This document shows, piece after piece, positions 55,756 to 64,000 of a stretch of 64,000 bases of DNA. Source of the stretch: Cyanobacteriota bacterium (GTDB lineage Bacteria > Cyanobacteriota > Cyanobacteriia > PCC-6307 > Cyanobiaceae); contig JAPLIB010000090.1 of NCBI GenBank assembly GCA_026389335.1, forward strand, positions 1 through 64,000, read 5' to 3'. The translations under genes were made by a program, and so were the position numbers. The stretch's first letter is position 1, and each line of letters begins with the position of its first letter. The notes below the pieces were generated by a model that saw only the letters and a program-made list of their open reading frames with translations, was not told the DNA's origin and made no database searches.

Positions 55756-56862
55756 ATGGTTCCTCCCGCCGCCACAGCCAGCCCCACCAGCAACCAGGAG
55801 CTTTCCCGGCTGGGTACGCCGGAAGCGCCGGCGGTGAAAGATCCTGTTAAGGACACCATTCTCACGCCACGCTTCTACACCACAGATTTCGAGGCCATGG
55901 CGGCCATGGATCTGCGCCCCAATGAGGAGGAACTGGAAGCCATTTGCGAGGAGTTTCGCAAGGATTACAACCGGCATCACTTCGTGCGCAACGAAGCCTT
56001 TGATGGCGCCGCCGACAAGCTTGATCCCGAAACCCGCAGGGTTTTCATCGAGTTTCTGGAGCAGAGCTGCACCTCCGAGTTTTCTGGATTCCTTTTGTAC
56101 AAGGAACTCAGCCGCCGCATCAAGCACAAGAATCCACTGTTGGCCGAGTGCTTTGCCCACATGGCCCGTGACGAGGCCCGCCATGCCGGCTTCCTCAACA
56201 AATCGATGGGAGACTTTGGCCTGCAGCTCGATCTGGGCTTTCTGACAGCCAATAAGGCCTACACCTTCTTCAAACCGAAGTTCATTTTTTACGCAACCTA
56301 TCTGTCCGAAAAGATTGGATATTGGCGCTATATTGCTATATTCCGCCATCTTGAGAAGCATCCCGAGAGCAAGATCTACCCAATCTTCAATCTGTTTGAA
56401 AACTGGTGCCAGGACGAGAATCGCCATGGTGACTTCTTCGATGCTCTGATGAAAGCCCAACCCGACACGGTGCGTGGCTTCACGGCTCGGCTGTGGTGTC
56501 GCTTCTTTTTGCTGGCGGTGTTTGCCACCATGTACGTCCGCGACGTGGCGCGCAAAGAGTTCTATGAGGCCCTCGGCCTCGAGGCTCGCGACTATGACAA
56601 ATATGTGATCGCCAAAACCAACGAAACCTCAGCCCGCGTTTTCCCAGTCGTTCTTGATGTAGAAAATCCTAAATTCTGGCAGCGCCTGGAGCGCCTGGTG
56701 AGCAACAACGCCGCCCTCAGTGCGGTTGATGCCTCCAATGGCCCAGCTCCACTGCGCACCCTGCGCAAGCTGCCCTGGTGGATGGCCAACGGCCTTGAGA
56801 TGGCGAAGCTGTTTCTGATGGCCCCGATCCGCAGCGAACAGTTCCAACCGGCCATTCGCTGA
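55756..56862 (+). CDS. acsF: aerobic Mg-protoporphyrin IX monomethyl ester cyclase AcsF
   Basis: This 368-residue di-iron enzyme forms the fifth ring of chlorophyll. The carboxylate/histidine ligands appear as SEFSGF (E108), DEARH (E140, H143) and DENRH (E221, H224). Surrounding family text includes [39 protein letters not shown] and [26 protein letters not shown]. The stretch around 56280-56340 is locally AT-rich. It is an essential step for aerobic chlorophyll synthesis and proves a photosynthetic host. tldD follows 14 bases later. Confidence 0.97.
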   Translation: MVPPAATASPTSNQELSRLGTPEAPAVKDPVKDTILTPRFYTTDFEAMAAMDLRPNEEELEAICEEFRKDYNRHHFVRNEAFDGAADKLDPETRRVFIEFLEQSCTSEFSGFLLYKELSRRIKHKNPLLAECFAHMARDEARHAGFLNKSMGDFGLQLDLGFLTANKAYTFFKPKFIFYATYLSEKIGYWRYIAIFRHLEKHPESKIYPIFNLFENWCQDENRHGDFFDALMKAQPDTVRGFTARLWCRFFLLAVFATMYVRDVARKEFYEALGLEARDYDKYVIAKTNETSARVFPVVLDVENPKFWQRLERLVSNNAALSAVDASNGPAPLRTLRKLPWWMANGLEMAKLFLMAPIRSEQFQPAIR

Positions 56863-56876
56863 TTGCTTATTCGGGA

Positions 56877-58370
56877 TTGCCGATCCCGCTCCAACCCACA
56901 CCTTCATCGTTCCCAGCCATCGCTCCCTTGACCCAGGCCCTCCTCGCCACAGCCGTGCCCGTCGCTTTTGATCTGCACGAGCACAGCTGGCATGGCCGGC
57001 TGGAATCCCTGCTCGGCCAGGGCCAGGCCGCCGGGGCCGATCTGGTGGAGGTGTTCATTGAACGCACCGACAATCTCGGGGTGCTGGCCGAGCAAGACAC
57101 GATCACAAATGTCAGCCCCGCCTTCGGCATGGGAGCTGGCATCCGGGTGTTTTTGGGACAGCGCGATGGTTTCGTTTCCACCAACGACCTCAGTGACGCC
57201 GGCCTGTTGGCGGCTCTGGATCAGGCGCTGGCCATGCTGGGGCTGCAGCGCTCCGTCCCGCGCCTGAGTCATTTCGACGGTCTGCCCGCCCTGCGCGATT
57301 TCGCTGGCGAGAAACGCGATTGGCTGCAGCAAAGCCCCTCCCTGGCCGAGACCACAGCAGCGCTGCTCAGGGGCACCGACCAACTGAATCGCCATGGCCA
57401 GCATCTTCAGTCCCGTCGCGGCAGCTATGCCCGCAACTGGCAGGCGGTGCTGGTGGCAGCCAGCGACGGCACCTTTGCCCATGACATCCGCCTGCACCAG
57501 ACCCTGGGCCTGAATCTGCTGGCCGCCGATGGCGACCATCGCGCCAGTGTCGGTCGCCGCTACGGCACCACCGACCGCCCCGATGATCTGCGGCAGTGGG
57601 ATGCGGAAGCCGCAGCCCTTGATCTCTGCCAGAGCGCCGGCCGCATGCTCTATGCCGACTATGTCGAAGCTGGCCAATTTCCCGTTGTGCTGGCCAACCG
57701 TTTCGGTGGCGTGATTTTCCACGAAGCCTGCGGCCATCTGCTCGAAACCACCCAGCTGGAGCGGGGCACTACCCCCTTTGCCGATCAGGTGGAGCAGCCG
57801 ATCGCCCATGGGGCCGTCACCGCCATCGACGAGGGACTCACGGCTGGAGCCTTCGGATCGATCGCCATGGACGATGAAGGTATGGCTTCCCAGCGCACGG
57901 TGCTGATTGAAAACGGCGTGCTCAAACGTTTTCTCAGCGACCGGGCCGGCGAAGTGCGCACCGGCCATCCCCGCACCGGTAGCGGCCGCCGCCAGAGCCA
58001 TGCCTTCGCCGCCGCCAGTCGGATGCGTAACACCTACATCGCCGCCGGGCCCCATAGTCCGGAGGAGCTGATTGCCTCAATCGACCATGGCCTCTACTGC
58101 AAAGCGATGGGGGGCGGCAGTGTTGGCCCCACCGGCCAGTTCAACTTCGCCGTAGAGGAGGGCTATCGCATCGAGAATGGCCAACTCTCCAGCCCAGTCA
58201 AGGGAGCAACCTTGATCGGTGAAGCCAAGGAGGTGATGCCCCGCATCTCCATGTGCGCCGACGACCTCGAACTGGCGGCGGGCTTCTGTGGCTCCGTGAG
58301 CGGCAGTGTCTTCGTCACGGTGGGCCAACCCCACATCAAAGTGGATTCGATCACCGTGGGGGGACGCTGA
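56877..58370 (+). CDS. tldD: TldD metalloprotease subunit
   Basis: This ~497-residue protein is the active subunit of the TldD/TldE(PmbA) protease. The zinc motif is FHEACGHLLE (HExxxH, H282-H287). Other family text is GADLVEVFIERTDNLGVLAEQ, AFGMGAGIRVFLGQRDGFVSTNDL and GGRMLYADY-type stretches. The complex processes small peptides and is linked to RiPP maturation and toxin-antitoxin turnover in other bacteria. Start TTG 56877 is used; GTG 56955 is possible. pmbA starts 1 base after the stop. Confidence 0.9.
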   Translation: MPIPLQPTPSSFPAIAPLTQALLATAVPVAFDLHEHSWHGRLESLLGQGQAAGADLVEVFIERTDNLGVLAEQDTITNVSPAFGMGAGIRVFLGQRDGFVSTNDLSDAGLLAALDQALAMLGLQRSVPRLSHFDGLPALRDFAGEKRDWLQQSPSLAETTAALLRGTDQLNRHGQHLQSRRGSYARNWQAVLVAASDGTFAHDIRLHQTLGLNLLAADGDHRASVGRRYGTTDRPDDLRQWDAEAAALDLCQSAGRMLYADYVEAGQFPVVLANRFGGVIFHEACGHLLETTQLERGTTPFADQVEQPIAHGAVTAIDEGLTAGAFGSIAMDDEGMASQRTVLIENGVLKRFLSDRAGEVRTGHPRTGSGRRQSHAFAAASRMRNTYIAAGPHSPEELIASIDHGLYCKAMGGGSVGPTGQFNFAVEEGYRIENGQLSSPVKGATLIGEAKEVMPRISMCADDLELAAGFCGSVSGSVFVTVGQPHIKVDSITVGGR

Positions 58371-58371
58371 G

Positions 58372-59781
58372 ATGGAAGCACCTCTGAATGCAGCAGTCGA
58401 TACGGGTCTGGATGCAGGCGCTATGCGCACACGGCTGGAAACACTGGCAGCGGAGGCCGGAATCCGGCAATGGGATCTGGGAGCCGCCTGCAGTACGGAC
58501 ACATCGGTGCAGGTGGACCGTGGTGAAGCCAAGCAACTCAAGGGCGCCCAGCGCCGTTCGATCACGGTACGGGCCTGGAATGATGCGGGTTTGGTGGGGA
58601 TCACCAGCACCTCAGATCTCTCGGACACGGGTTTGGCTCGGGCCCTGATCGGCGCCCATGAGGCGAGTGCTTTCGGCAATGCCGCTGACACGCCCGCTTT
58701 CTCCCCGTTGGCCACGGCACCGCTGCCCTCCCTGGATCAGCCGCTGCGCGAGCAGCGCAGCATCTTGGAGCTGCTCGACACGTTGAAAGAGGCGGAGCGG
58801 GATCTGATCGGTCGCCATGGCGCCATCGGCACCGTTCCTTACAACGGCTTGGCTCAGCGCAGCAGTGAACGCATCTATCTGAACAGCGATGGTGCCTGTC
58901 GCCAGCAACAACTCACCACCGCGAGCCTCTACCTCTACGCCAGAGCCGAGGAAACCGGCCGCAAGCCGCGCAGCGGCGGCGCTGTTCGGGTGGCCTACGG
59001 CGCTGCCGATCTCGATGTCGCTGGCTGCATCAACGAAGCAGCCGAACGCACCATCGCCCACCTCGACTACGCGCCGATCAGCACTGGCCACTACACCTGT
59101 GTGTTCAGCCCGGAGGCGTTTCTGGATCTGATCGGTGCTTTCAGCAGCCTGTTCAACGCCCGCGCCATCCTCGATGGCATCAGCCTCAGCCATAAGGATT
59201 CGATCGGCGAGCACCTGGCCGTACCCTTCCTCTCCATCCACGACAACGGCCTCCATCCGGCCAACATCGGCGCCCTGTCCTTTGATGGCGAGGGCACCCC
59301 CACTTCGCGGCTGGCCTTGGTGGAGGGTGGCATCCTGCGCAATTTCCTTCACTCCGAGGCCACCGCTCGCGCCTTTGGCGCCCAGCCCACGGGTCATGCC
59401 GGCCTGGGCGCCAAGGTGTCGGTTGGCCCGGACTGGTTTGAAATCGGACCCACTCCCGGGGTGAACAGCGGTGAGCAAGGCCTGGATCGTTTTGCCAGCA
59501 GCGGCCACAGCGCCGCAGGTGAGCGGGGGCTGGTGGTGATCGAATCGCTTTCCGCTCTGCATGCCGGCGTCAAGGCGTCCCAGGGATCCTTCTCCCTGCC
59601 CTTTGATGGCTGGTTGCTGCGCCACGGTGAACAGCGATCAATTGAGTCGGCCACCGTGGCCGGCGATATTCGCCAGTTGCTGCAGGGAATCGTCGGCTTT
59701 GAAGGTAAGGCGAAGATCACCCCGGATGGCCTCTGTCCCTGGGTATGGGTGGACCACCTTTCGATCACCGGCGAGGCCTGA
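58372..59781 (+). CDS. pmbA: PmbA/TldE-like subunit
   Basis: This 469-residue partner of TldD shares the fold but has no HExxxH motif, as expected of the non-catalytic TldE/PmbA. Typical stretches are WDLGAACSTDTSVQVDRGEAKQLKGAQRRSITVRAWNDAGLVGITSTSDLSD and ILDGISLSHKDSIGEHLAVPFLSIHDNG. Adjacent genes tldD-pmbA therefore encode both halves of the heterodimer. The ATG follows the tldD stop by one base, so it is coupled. fmt follows 19 bases later. Confidence 0.9.
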   Translation: MEAPLNAAVDTGLDAGAMRTRLETLAAEAGIRQWDLGAACSTDTSVQVDRGEAKQLKGAQRRSITVRAWNDAGLVGITSTSDLSDTGLARALIGAHEASAFGNAADTPAFSPLATAPLPSLDQPLREQRSILELLDTLKEAERDLIGRHGAIGTVPYNGLAQRSSERIYLNSDGACRQQQLTTASLYLYARAEETGRKPRSGGAVRVAYGAADLDVAGCINEAAERTIAHLDYAPISTGHYTCVFSPEAFLDLIGAFSSLFNARAILDGISLSHKDSIGEHLAVPFLSIHDNGLHPANIGALSFDGEGTPTSRLALVEGGILRNFLHSEATARAFGAQPTGHAGLGAKVSVGPDWFEIGPTPGVNSGEQGLDRFASSGHSAAGERGLVVIESLSALHAGVKASQGSFSLPFDGWLLRHGEQRSIESATVAGDIRQLLQGIVGFEGKAKITPDGLCPWVWVDHLSITGEA

Positions 59782-59800
59782 AACCAAAGGGAGGCAAGCC

Positions 59801-60892
59801 ATGAAAATCCTGTTCTGGGGGACACCGGCCTACGCCGTTGCCAGCCTGGATGCCCTGGTAGCAGCCGGTCATGAACTGGTGGGAGTGGTGAGCCAACCCG
59901 ATCGACGCCGGGGTCGGGGGGCGGCACTGGTGCCTTCAGCGGTGAAAGCGCGGGGCCTGGAGCTGGGGCTGCCGGTGTTCACACCGCAGCGCATTCGCCG
60001 CGATCCAGCGATGCAGACCCAGTTGGGCACTCTGGGGGCGGATGCCTACGTTGTGGTCGCTTTCGGCCAGATCCTGCCACCCGAAGTGCTGGCCCAGCCA
60101 CCGCTGGGCTGCTGGAATGGCCATGGCTCCCTGTTGCCCCGCTGGCGCGGGGCAGCGCCGATCCAGTGGGCCCTTCTCGAGGGCGATCTACACACGGGTG
60201 TCGGCATCATGGCGATGGAGGCGGGGCTCGACACCGGTCCGGTGTTGCTCCAGCGACCGGTGTTGATCGGGCTGCTGGACAATGCCGAACTCCTCGCCCA
60301 TCGACTCGCCCAGCTCACCGGCACACTGCTCGTGGAGGCCCTGCCCCGCATCGAGGCGGCCGGAGCTGGCCCCCAGCAGCAGCGGCTGAAGCAGCTGAAC
60401 CTGTTACCGCAGAGCCAGGAGGGGGTGACCTATGCCCGCCTGCTCACCCGCGACGACCTGCGGATCGACTGGCAGCAGAGCGCGCTGACGATCCATCGCC
60501 AGGTCATGGGCCTGTATCCCGGAGCCTGGACCACCTGGCGACACAAGCGCCTGCAGCTGCTGGCCACCGAACCCCTGGTGAAGCGCCTTGCCGAGCAACT
60601 CAGCCCTGAAGGGGCGGAGGCGGCAGCCCGCTGGGGCCCAGACGAGGCGCAGGACACACCCCCAGGAGAGGAGATGTCTGCCACTGCTGCCGGCAAATCC
60701 GCAGGAGGCCGGGTGCTGGAGGTGATCCCAGGGGTGGGTCTGGTGGTGGCCACTGGCGGCTGCCCGCTGCTGATTCGAACCGCCAAGCTCGAAGGCCGCA
60801 CCGCCACAGCTGGATCCACCTTGATCCAGCAATGCGGCGCCAGCTGCGGCGATCAACTGGGCGAGCAAGAGCCAACGGAAGCAGCAACCTGA
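59801..60892 (+). CDS. fmt: methionyl-tRNA formyltransferase
   Basis: This ~363-residue enzyme formylates initiator Met-tRNA. Visible parts are KILFWGTPAYAVASLDALV, VVSQPDRRRGRG, the folate site CWNGHGSLLPRWRGAAPIQWALLEGD (Asn and His present) and GVGIMAMEAGLDTGPVL. The C-terminal tRNA-binding domain starts with GVTYARLLTRDDLRIDW; a non-conserved Glu/Ala-rich insert occurs near residues 266-305. A strong GGGAGG lies 6 bases before ATG 59801, in the short gap after pmbA. Confidence 0.95.
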   Translation: MKILFWGTPAYAVASLDALVAAGHELVGVVSQPDRRRGRGAALVPSAVKARGLELGLPVFTPQRIRRDPAMQTQLGTLGADAYVVVAFGQILPPEVLAQPPLGCWNGHGSLLPRWRGAAPIQWALLEGDLHTGVGIMAMEAGLDTGPVLLQRPVLIGLLDNAELLAHRLAQLTGTLLVEALPRIEAAGAGPQQQRLKQLNLLPQSQEGVTYARLLTRDDLRIDWQQSALTIHRQVMGLYPGAWTTWRHKRLQLLATEPLVKRLAEQLSPEGAEAAARWGPDEAQDTPPGEEMSATAAGKSAGGRVLEVIPGVGLVVATGGCPLLIRTAKLEGRTATAGSTLIQQCGASCGDQLGEQEPTEAAT

Positions 60893-61275
60893 GCTGCAGC
60901 CACAGCCACTAACGCAGCCACGGTCCCAGCTTCAGCAGGATTTCAGCAACCTTGGAAGAGAGGCAAAACCATCACAGCAAATCTGATCAGCGCACCGTCA
61001 GTCGCGAATAAGGCCCCGAACGTTGGGTTGAATGACTGACGATGTAGAAGTGAAAAATGGTCGAGGCAGGTTACCTGAGCAGTCCCATCGATCACCAAAG
61101 AACGACCGATCAAGCGCAATTCAGCAGGAAAGATAAAGAGTGCAGGCCCAGCTGACTACTTCAGAATTGTTCTGCTTAAGGTCAAAAATGAAGACTTGTA
61201 TTGTTAGGGTCCCATAACAGTCGAGAGGTCTTCGGGTGCCATTAGACAGAACCAGAAGCACGGCTTGGAGTTCTG
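60893..61275. other. 383-base intergenic region
   Basis: No gene is convincing. The sequence turns AT-richer toward the right. There is no clear terminator after fmt. A possible promoter for the 60-residue gene lies within the last 80 bases, but no confident -10 box is visible. Confidence 0.5.
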
Positions 61276-61458
61276 ATGGGAAATGAACTGTCGTTTGTGA
61301 ATGCCACAGGATCTGGTTGCCAGATCTTTCGGGAAACAACGGGCCGCTATGTCGTCAGCCATGAGCAGCAACCCAGGCAACAGGTGAAGGTGGCCACCTT
61401 GGCCGGAGCCTATGCGGCCTGCCGCAGCTGGGAGCAGGGGCGTTGGGCTGCCAATTGA
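61276..61458 (+). CDS. 60-residue uncharacterised protein
   Basis: ATG 61276 lies 6 bases after GGAG and opens a 60-codon frame: MGNELSFVNATGSGCQIFRE, TTGRYVVSHEQQPRQQVKV, then ATLAGAYAACRSWEQGRW. It has a beta-rich first half and a helical end with two Cys. The codon usage looks genuine and the ribosome binding site is plausible, so a real small gene is likely. I do not recognise a family. Confidence 0.45.
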   Translation: MGNELSFVNATGSGCQIFRETTGRYVVSHEQQPRQQVKVATLAGAYAACRSWEQGRWAAN

Positions 61459-61618
61459 ACGACATAACACCTAGTGCACCCCAATCAGGCGGGGATGCCG
61501 TCCGAAGGGAAGCGCCTAGCAGTTGAGGCTCAAGCAATCTCGATGAGCCACCAAGGATAAAATTTTGTTATTTCATTCAGGTTGCTCAACTTCAACAAAC
61601 AGCATGGGGCAATCCCTC

Positions 61619-61624
61619 TATAAT
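61619..61624 (+). promoter_or_regulatory. candidate -10 box before DoxX-like gene
   Basis: TATAAT, a perfect -10 consensus, lies 25 bases before ATG 61650 in AT-rich sequence (61550-61645). No good -35 is present at the usual 16-18 bases. The 5' untranslated part would be under 20 bases. Confidence 0.45.
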
Positions 61625-61649
61625 AGATACGATTTAGTGAAGACTTGCC

Positions 61650-62060
61650 ATGATCACGGCTTGGGCTCTGAGGCTGGCAGCATTGCTGGTTGGTGCTTTT
61701 TTCCTCGGCTTCGGAATTGCCAATGCGCGCTCCTCTGCCGCCATTATTGAATCGCTGAAACAGCGAAACATAATGGCTCCTCAAGCATTGTTTTGGCTTG
61801 GTGTGAGTACTCAGTCGCTTGCTGGAGCGATGATGATGGCCGGAGTTCAGTCTGCCTTGATGGCGGGGGGACTGATCGTGTTCACCCTGATTGCTCCCTT
61901 GGTGTTCCATAACTTTTGGACCATGGAAGGGGAAGCCAGGTTCCTTAATCGCATTATATTCATCTGTGATTACACCTGTGTCCTGGCGGCTCTTGTCTTA
62001 ATTGCTGCCTCAGACAAGCAAGCCTGGGCAACTCTTTCCGACTATTGGTGGCAAAGCTGA
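61650..62060 (+). CDS. DoxX-like small membrane protein
   Basis: This 136-residue protein has four spans (WALRLAALLVGAFFLGFGIANA, ALFWLGVSTQSLAGAMMMAG, ALMAGGLIVFTLIAPLVFHNFW, CDYTCVLAALVLIAAS). The arrangement fits the DoxX/SURF4-like superfamily, whose members include a quinol oxidase subunit and stress membrane proteins. Codon use is more AT-rich than neighbours, so it may be recently acquired. ATG 61650 follows a consensus -10 box. Confidence 0.65.
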   Translation: MITAWALRLAALLVGAFFLGFGIANARSSAAIIESLKQRNIMAPQALFWLGVSTQSLAGAMMMAGVQSALMAGGLIVFTLIAPLVFHNFWTMEGEARFLNRIIFICDYTCVLAALVLIAASDKQAWATLSDYWWQS

Positions 62061-62370
62061 ATACGACTACTAGCGGCCCGGGTCCTCCCCTTTGCCAGTA
62101 AAATGAAGATTAGACTGATGGTCAGATCTTATTGATCAAGGGGCCCCAGCCTTCAGCCATCAATATCACTGGATTGGTGGAATCAGTCTTGACGACACTT
62201 GGGCGAAGTCAGGATGCTGCGCGAGTCTGCCGAGTCGCAGATCTACGAAAGCGTTGGATTCTCTATCCGTGGGTCAGGCCTTGCTTGCGGCCGTTCCAGC
62301 AAAGGTGGAGCCTGTTGGGGGCAGCGCTTCACTCCACCCGTAGCCCCGTGCAATGGATAAGCGAGCTGAC
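62061..62370. other. 310-base intergenic region
   Basis: Convergent ends meet here (DoxX-like gene from the left, small minus-strand gene from the right). I see no strong terminator hairpin and no credible gene. A plus-strand frame from 62132 (80 codons) shows no recognisable feature. Confidence 0.5.
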
Positions 62371-62571
62371 CTAGGAAGCAGCGGCAACCGTGCCATCGGG
62401 CTGGCGACGATGCAGCTCATGCAGGCCTTCGAGCTGGTTGTGAACCGACACCAGCTGATCACGGATGTGGCGGCTGTTATCGATCCGCGAGAGGGCCAAC
62501 AGCATGGCTTCGATCTGAGCCTTGCAGTCGATCAACACGCGGCACTCTGTGGATCCGGGCTCGTAGGGCAT
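62371..62571 (-). CDS. 66-residue uncharacterised protein
   Basis: The minus-strand ATG at 62571 opens 66 codons: MPYEPGSTECRVLIDCKAQI, EAMLLALSRIDNSRHIRDQL, then VSVHNQLEGLHELHRRQPDG. The middle and end form a probable coiled-coil or long helix with two Cys near the N-terminus. It lies 77 bases downstream of the DEAD-box helicase on the same strand and may be co-transcribed. It looks genuinely coding, but I cannot assign a family. Confidence 0.5.
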   Translation of the reverse strand: MPYEPGSTECRVLIDCKAQIEAMLLALSRIDNSRHIRDQLVSVHNQLEGLHELHRRQPDGTVAAAS

Positions 62572-62648
62572 GGAACTGACATCAAGGGCCCCCTTACTGC
62601 ACCGCAGAATGGCTCTAGAAACAGTGGTGTTTGTAACAGGAAGGATGA

Positions 62649-63989
62649 TCAGCGACTGCGGGATCGGCGCCGCGCGGCTCCGGCTGCCGGTTCCCGTACA
62701 GAACTGCGCCCACCACCGCGGGAGCCGCTTCCGGCACCGCCACCATCACGGCGGCGCCCCCTGCCACCACTGAGATCCAGAGGCGGGGCTGAATGCACAG
62801 TGGGTTCAAAGCCCGTGATCTCGGCCCGTGGCAAAGGGGACCCCGTGACGCGTTCAATCGCCCGCAGCAACTCGTGCTCCTCGGCCGCCACCAAGGAGAT
62901 GGCGTGGCCATTCAGGCCGGCCCGGCCGGTACGACCGATGCGATGCACATAGTCCTCAGCCACGTTGGGCAGATCCAGGTTCACCACATGGGGCAATTGA
63001 TGGATATCGATACCCCTGGCCGCGATGTCTGTAGCTACCAGCACACGCACATTGCCACTTTTGAAGCCCGCAAGCGCCCGGGTGCGTGCGCCCTGACTTT
63101 TGTTGCCGTGGATGGCAGCGGCGGAAATGCCTTCCTTATCAAGGCGCTCCGCCATGCGGTTGGCGCCGTGCTTGGTGCGTGAAAACACCAACACTTGCTG
63201 CCAGTCGTTATGGCGGATCAGATGGCAAAGTAAATCAGGCTTGCGAGCCATGTCGCAGGGATGCATCACCTGCTCCACCAAGGGAGTGGCTCGGTTCTCC
63301 GGTGTGGCCTGCAACTGCACCGGCTGATGCAGCAGTCCGGTGGCCAAACGGCGGATCTCCGGGGAGAACGTCGCGGAGAACAACAGGTTCTGGCGGCGTT
63401 CGGGCAGCAGGGCCAGGATTTTGCGGATGTCGCGAATGAAGCCCATATCCAGCATGCGATCGGCTTCATCCAACACCAGCACTTCCACCTGATCCAGCCG
63501 CAGTGCCCGCTGCTGGTGGAGGTCCATCAGCCGGCCAGGGGTGGCCACCAACACATCGGTGCCCCGCCGTAGCCGATCGATCTGGGGATTGGCGCTGACA
63601 CCACCAAACACGACATCGGAACGCAGGTCGAGATAGCGGCCATAGGCGGTGACACTCTCGGCGACCTGGGCCGCCAGCTCACGGGTGGGAGTGAGCACCA
63701 AGGCCCTCACAACGCCGCCCCGGGCAGCGGGACCATGGCGCAGTCGCTCCAGCAGGGGCAGGGTGAAGCCAGCGGTCTTGCCGGTGCCGGTCTGGGCGGC
63801 TGCCATCACATCACGCCCCTCAAGCACGGCCGGGATGCACTGCAGCTGAATCGGCGAGGGATGGCGATACCCCTTAGCGGCAACCGCCTTGAGCAGGGGC
63901 TCGGACAGTCCGAGGGCGGAAAAATCGACGGCCAGTCCGGCCACGGGAGCCACCACGGCGCCCGTCTCGGAATCAGGGGCTAAGGGCAA
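62649..63989 (-). CDS. DEAD-box ATP-dependent RNA helicase, RhlE-like
   Basis: This ~446-residue RNA helicase has Q motif [14 protein letters not shown], motif [29 protein letters not shown], motif [17 protein letters not shown], and motif [13 protein letters not shown] basic Gly/Arg/Ser-rich tail (~400-446) is typical of RhlE/DbpA-type cyanobacterial helicases (CrhR/RhlE group), which often act in cold or redox stress. The first codon readable is TTG 63989, 11 bases from the window edge, so the real start may lie outside. Confidence 0.92.
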   Translation of the reverse strand: MPLAPDSETGAVVAPVAGLAVDFSALGLSEPLLKAVAAKGYRHPSPIQLQCIPAVLEGRDVMAAAQTGTGKTAGFTLPLLERLRHGPAARGGVVRALVLTPTRELAAQVAESVTAYGRYLDLRSDVVFGGVSANPQIDRLRRGTDVLVATPGRLMDLHQQRALRLDQVEVLVLDEADRMLDMGFIRDIRKILALLPERRQNLLFSATFSPEIRRLATGLLHQPVQLQATPENRATPLVEQVMHPCDMARKPDLLCHLIRHNDWQQVLVFSRTKHGANRMAERLDKEGISAAAIHGNKSQGARTRALAGFKSGNVRVLVATDIAARGIDIHQLPHVVNLDLPNVAEDYVHRIGRTGRAGLNGHAISLVAAEEHELLRAIERVTGSPLPRAEITGFEPTVHSAPPLDLSGGRGRRRDGGGAGSGSRGGGRSSVREPAAGAARRRSRSR

Positions 63990-64000
63990 CGGTTCCGCAG

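Noticed and set aside
62132-62374. 80-codon plus-strand frame
   Set aside because: Starts and ends in convergent intergenic DNA with no motif or ribosome binding site.

Overview
This window is GC-rich bacterial chromosome from a cyanobacterium, most likely a unicellular picocyanobacterium of the Synechococcus/Cyanobium type. The evidence is a set of phototroph genes (psb30, acsF, a thylakoid photosystem I accumulation factor, Ycf20-, Ycf55/DUF3685-, DUF2996- and DUF3727-type proteins, a UPF0182 protein) together with Calvin-cycle and photorespiration genes (a class I phosphoribulokinase, class II fructose-bisphosphate aldolase, CbbY phosphatase, glycerate kinase). Genes are tightly packed, many with start codons overlapping the previous stop (TGATG or ATGA). 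I see no rRNA, tRNA or CRISPR array. || Layout. 1-5533 is an accessory patch: a very large secreted-type metallophosphoesterase with a DUF4114-like C-terminus, lying between two IS256/Mutator-like right terminal repeats and followed by a decayed transposase tail and about 1.5 kb of gene-poor, AT-richer DNA. 5534-15080 holds a frameshifted LysR-type gene, an Lhr-type helicase and its usual partner nuclease PdeM, a membrane-anchored gamma-glutamylcyclotransferase-like protein, a fusion of a degenerate AAA+ (sigma-54-activator-like) domain to a membrane polyferredoxin, a glutathione S-transferase, a CBS-pair protein and a PgsA-like enzyme. 15126-20055 holds a CSP41-like epimerase, hisA, a Fur-family regulator, an 0.8 kb gene-free gap and a Ycf55-like protein. 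20099-28084 holds a PSI accumulation factor, fumC, a gutted PIN-PhoH pseudogene, a CofE-like protein, a GNAT-like protein, ruvX, DUF3727, a YqeG-type HAD phosphatase and proB. || 28125-35223 holds lpxD, leuB, prk, pilD, accD and an oxidoreductase. 35493-37118 holds a 37-residue protein with its own terminator and fbaA behind a long hairpin. 37307-43074 holds UPF0182, thrC with a ThiS/MoaD-like carrier, and a cupin protein. 43115-47557 (mostly minus strand) holds an FtsH-type protease missing its first membrane segment, rpmF, and a cbbY-ycf20-glyK operon. 47614-55659 holds recJ, psb30, a YkgJ-type protein, two half-size UPF0016 cation exchangers, a frameshifted RNase II/R-like protein that has lost its catalytic aspartates, a UbiX-like enzyme and two uncharacterised proteins. 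55756-60892 holds acsF, the tldD-pmbA pair and fmt. The right end holds small proteins, a DoxX-like membrane protein and a DEAD-box RNA helicase. || Themes: carbon fixation and its metabolite repair (prk, fbaA, cbbY, glyK), chlorophyll and photosystem maintenance (acsF, psb30, PSI factor, FtsH, Mn/Ca exchangers), and DNA repair (Lhr, PdeM, RuvX, RecJ). The most unusual items are the AAA+/polyferredoxin fusion, the catalytically degenerate RNB protein, the IS-flanked giant phosphoesterase, the collapsed phoH gene and a few small structured loci.
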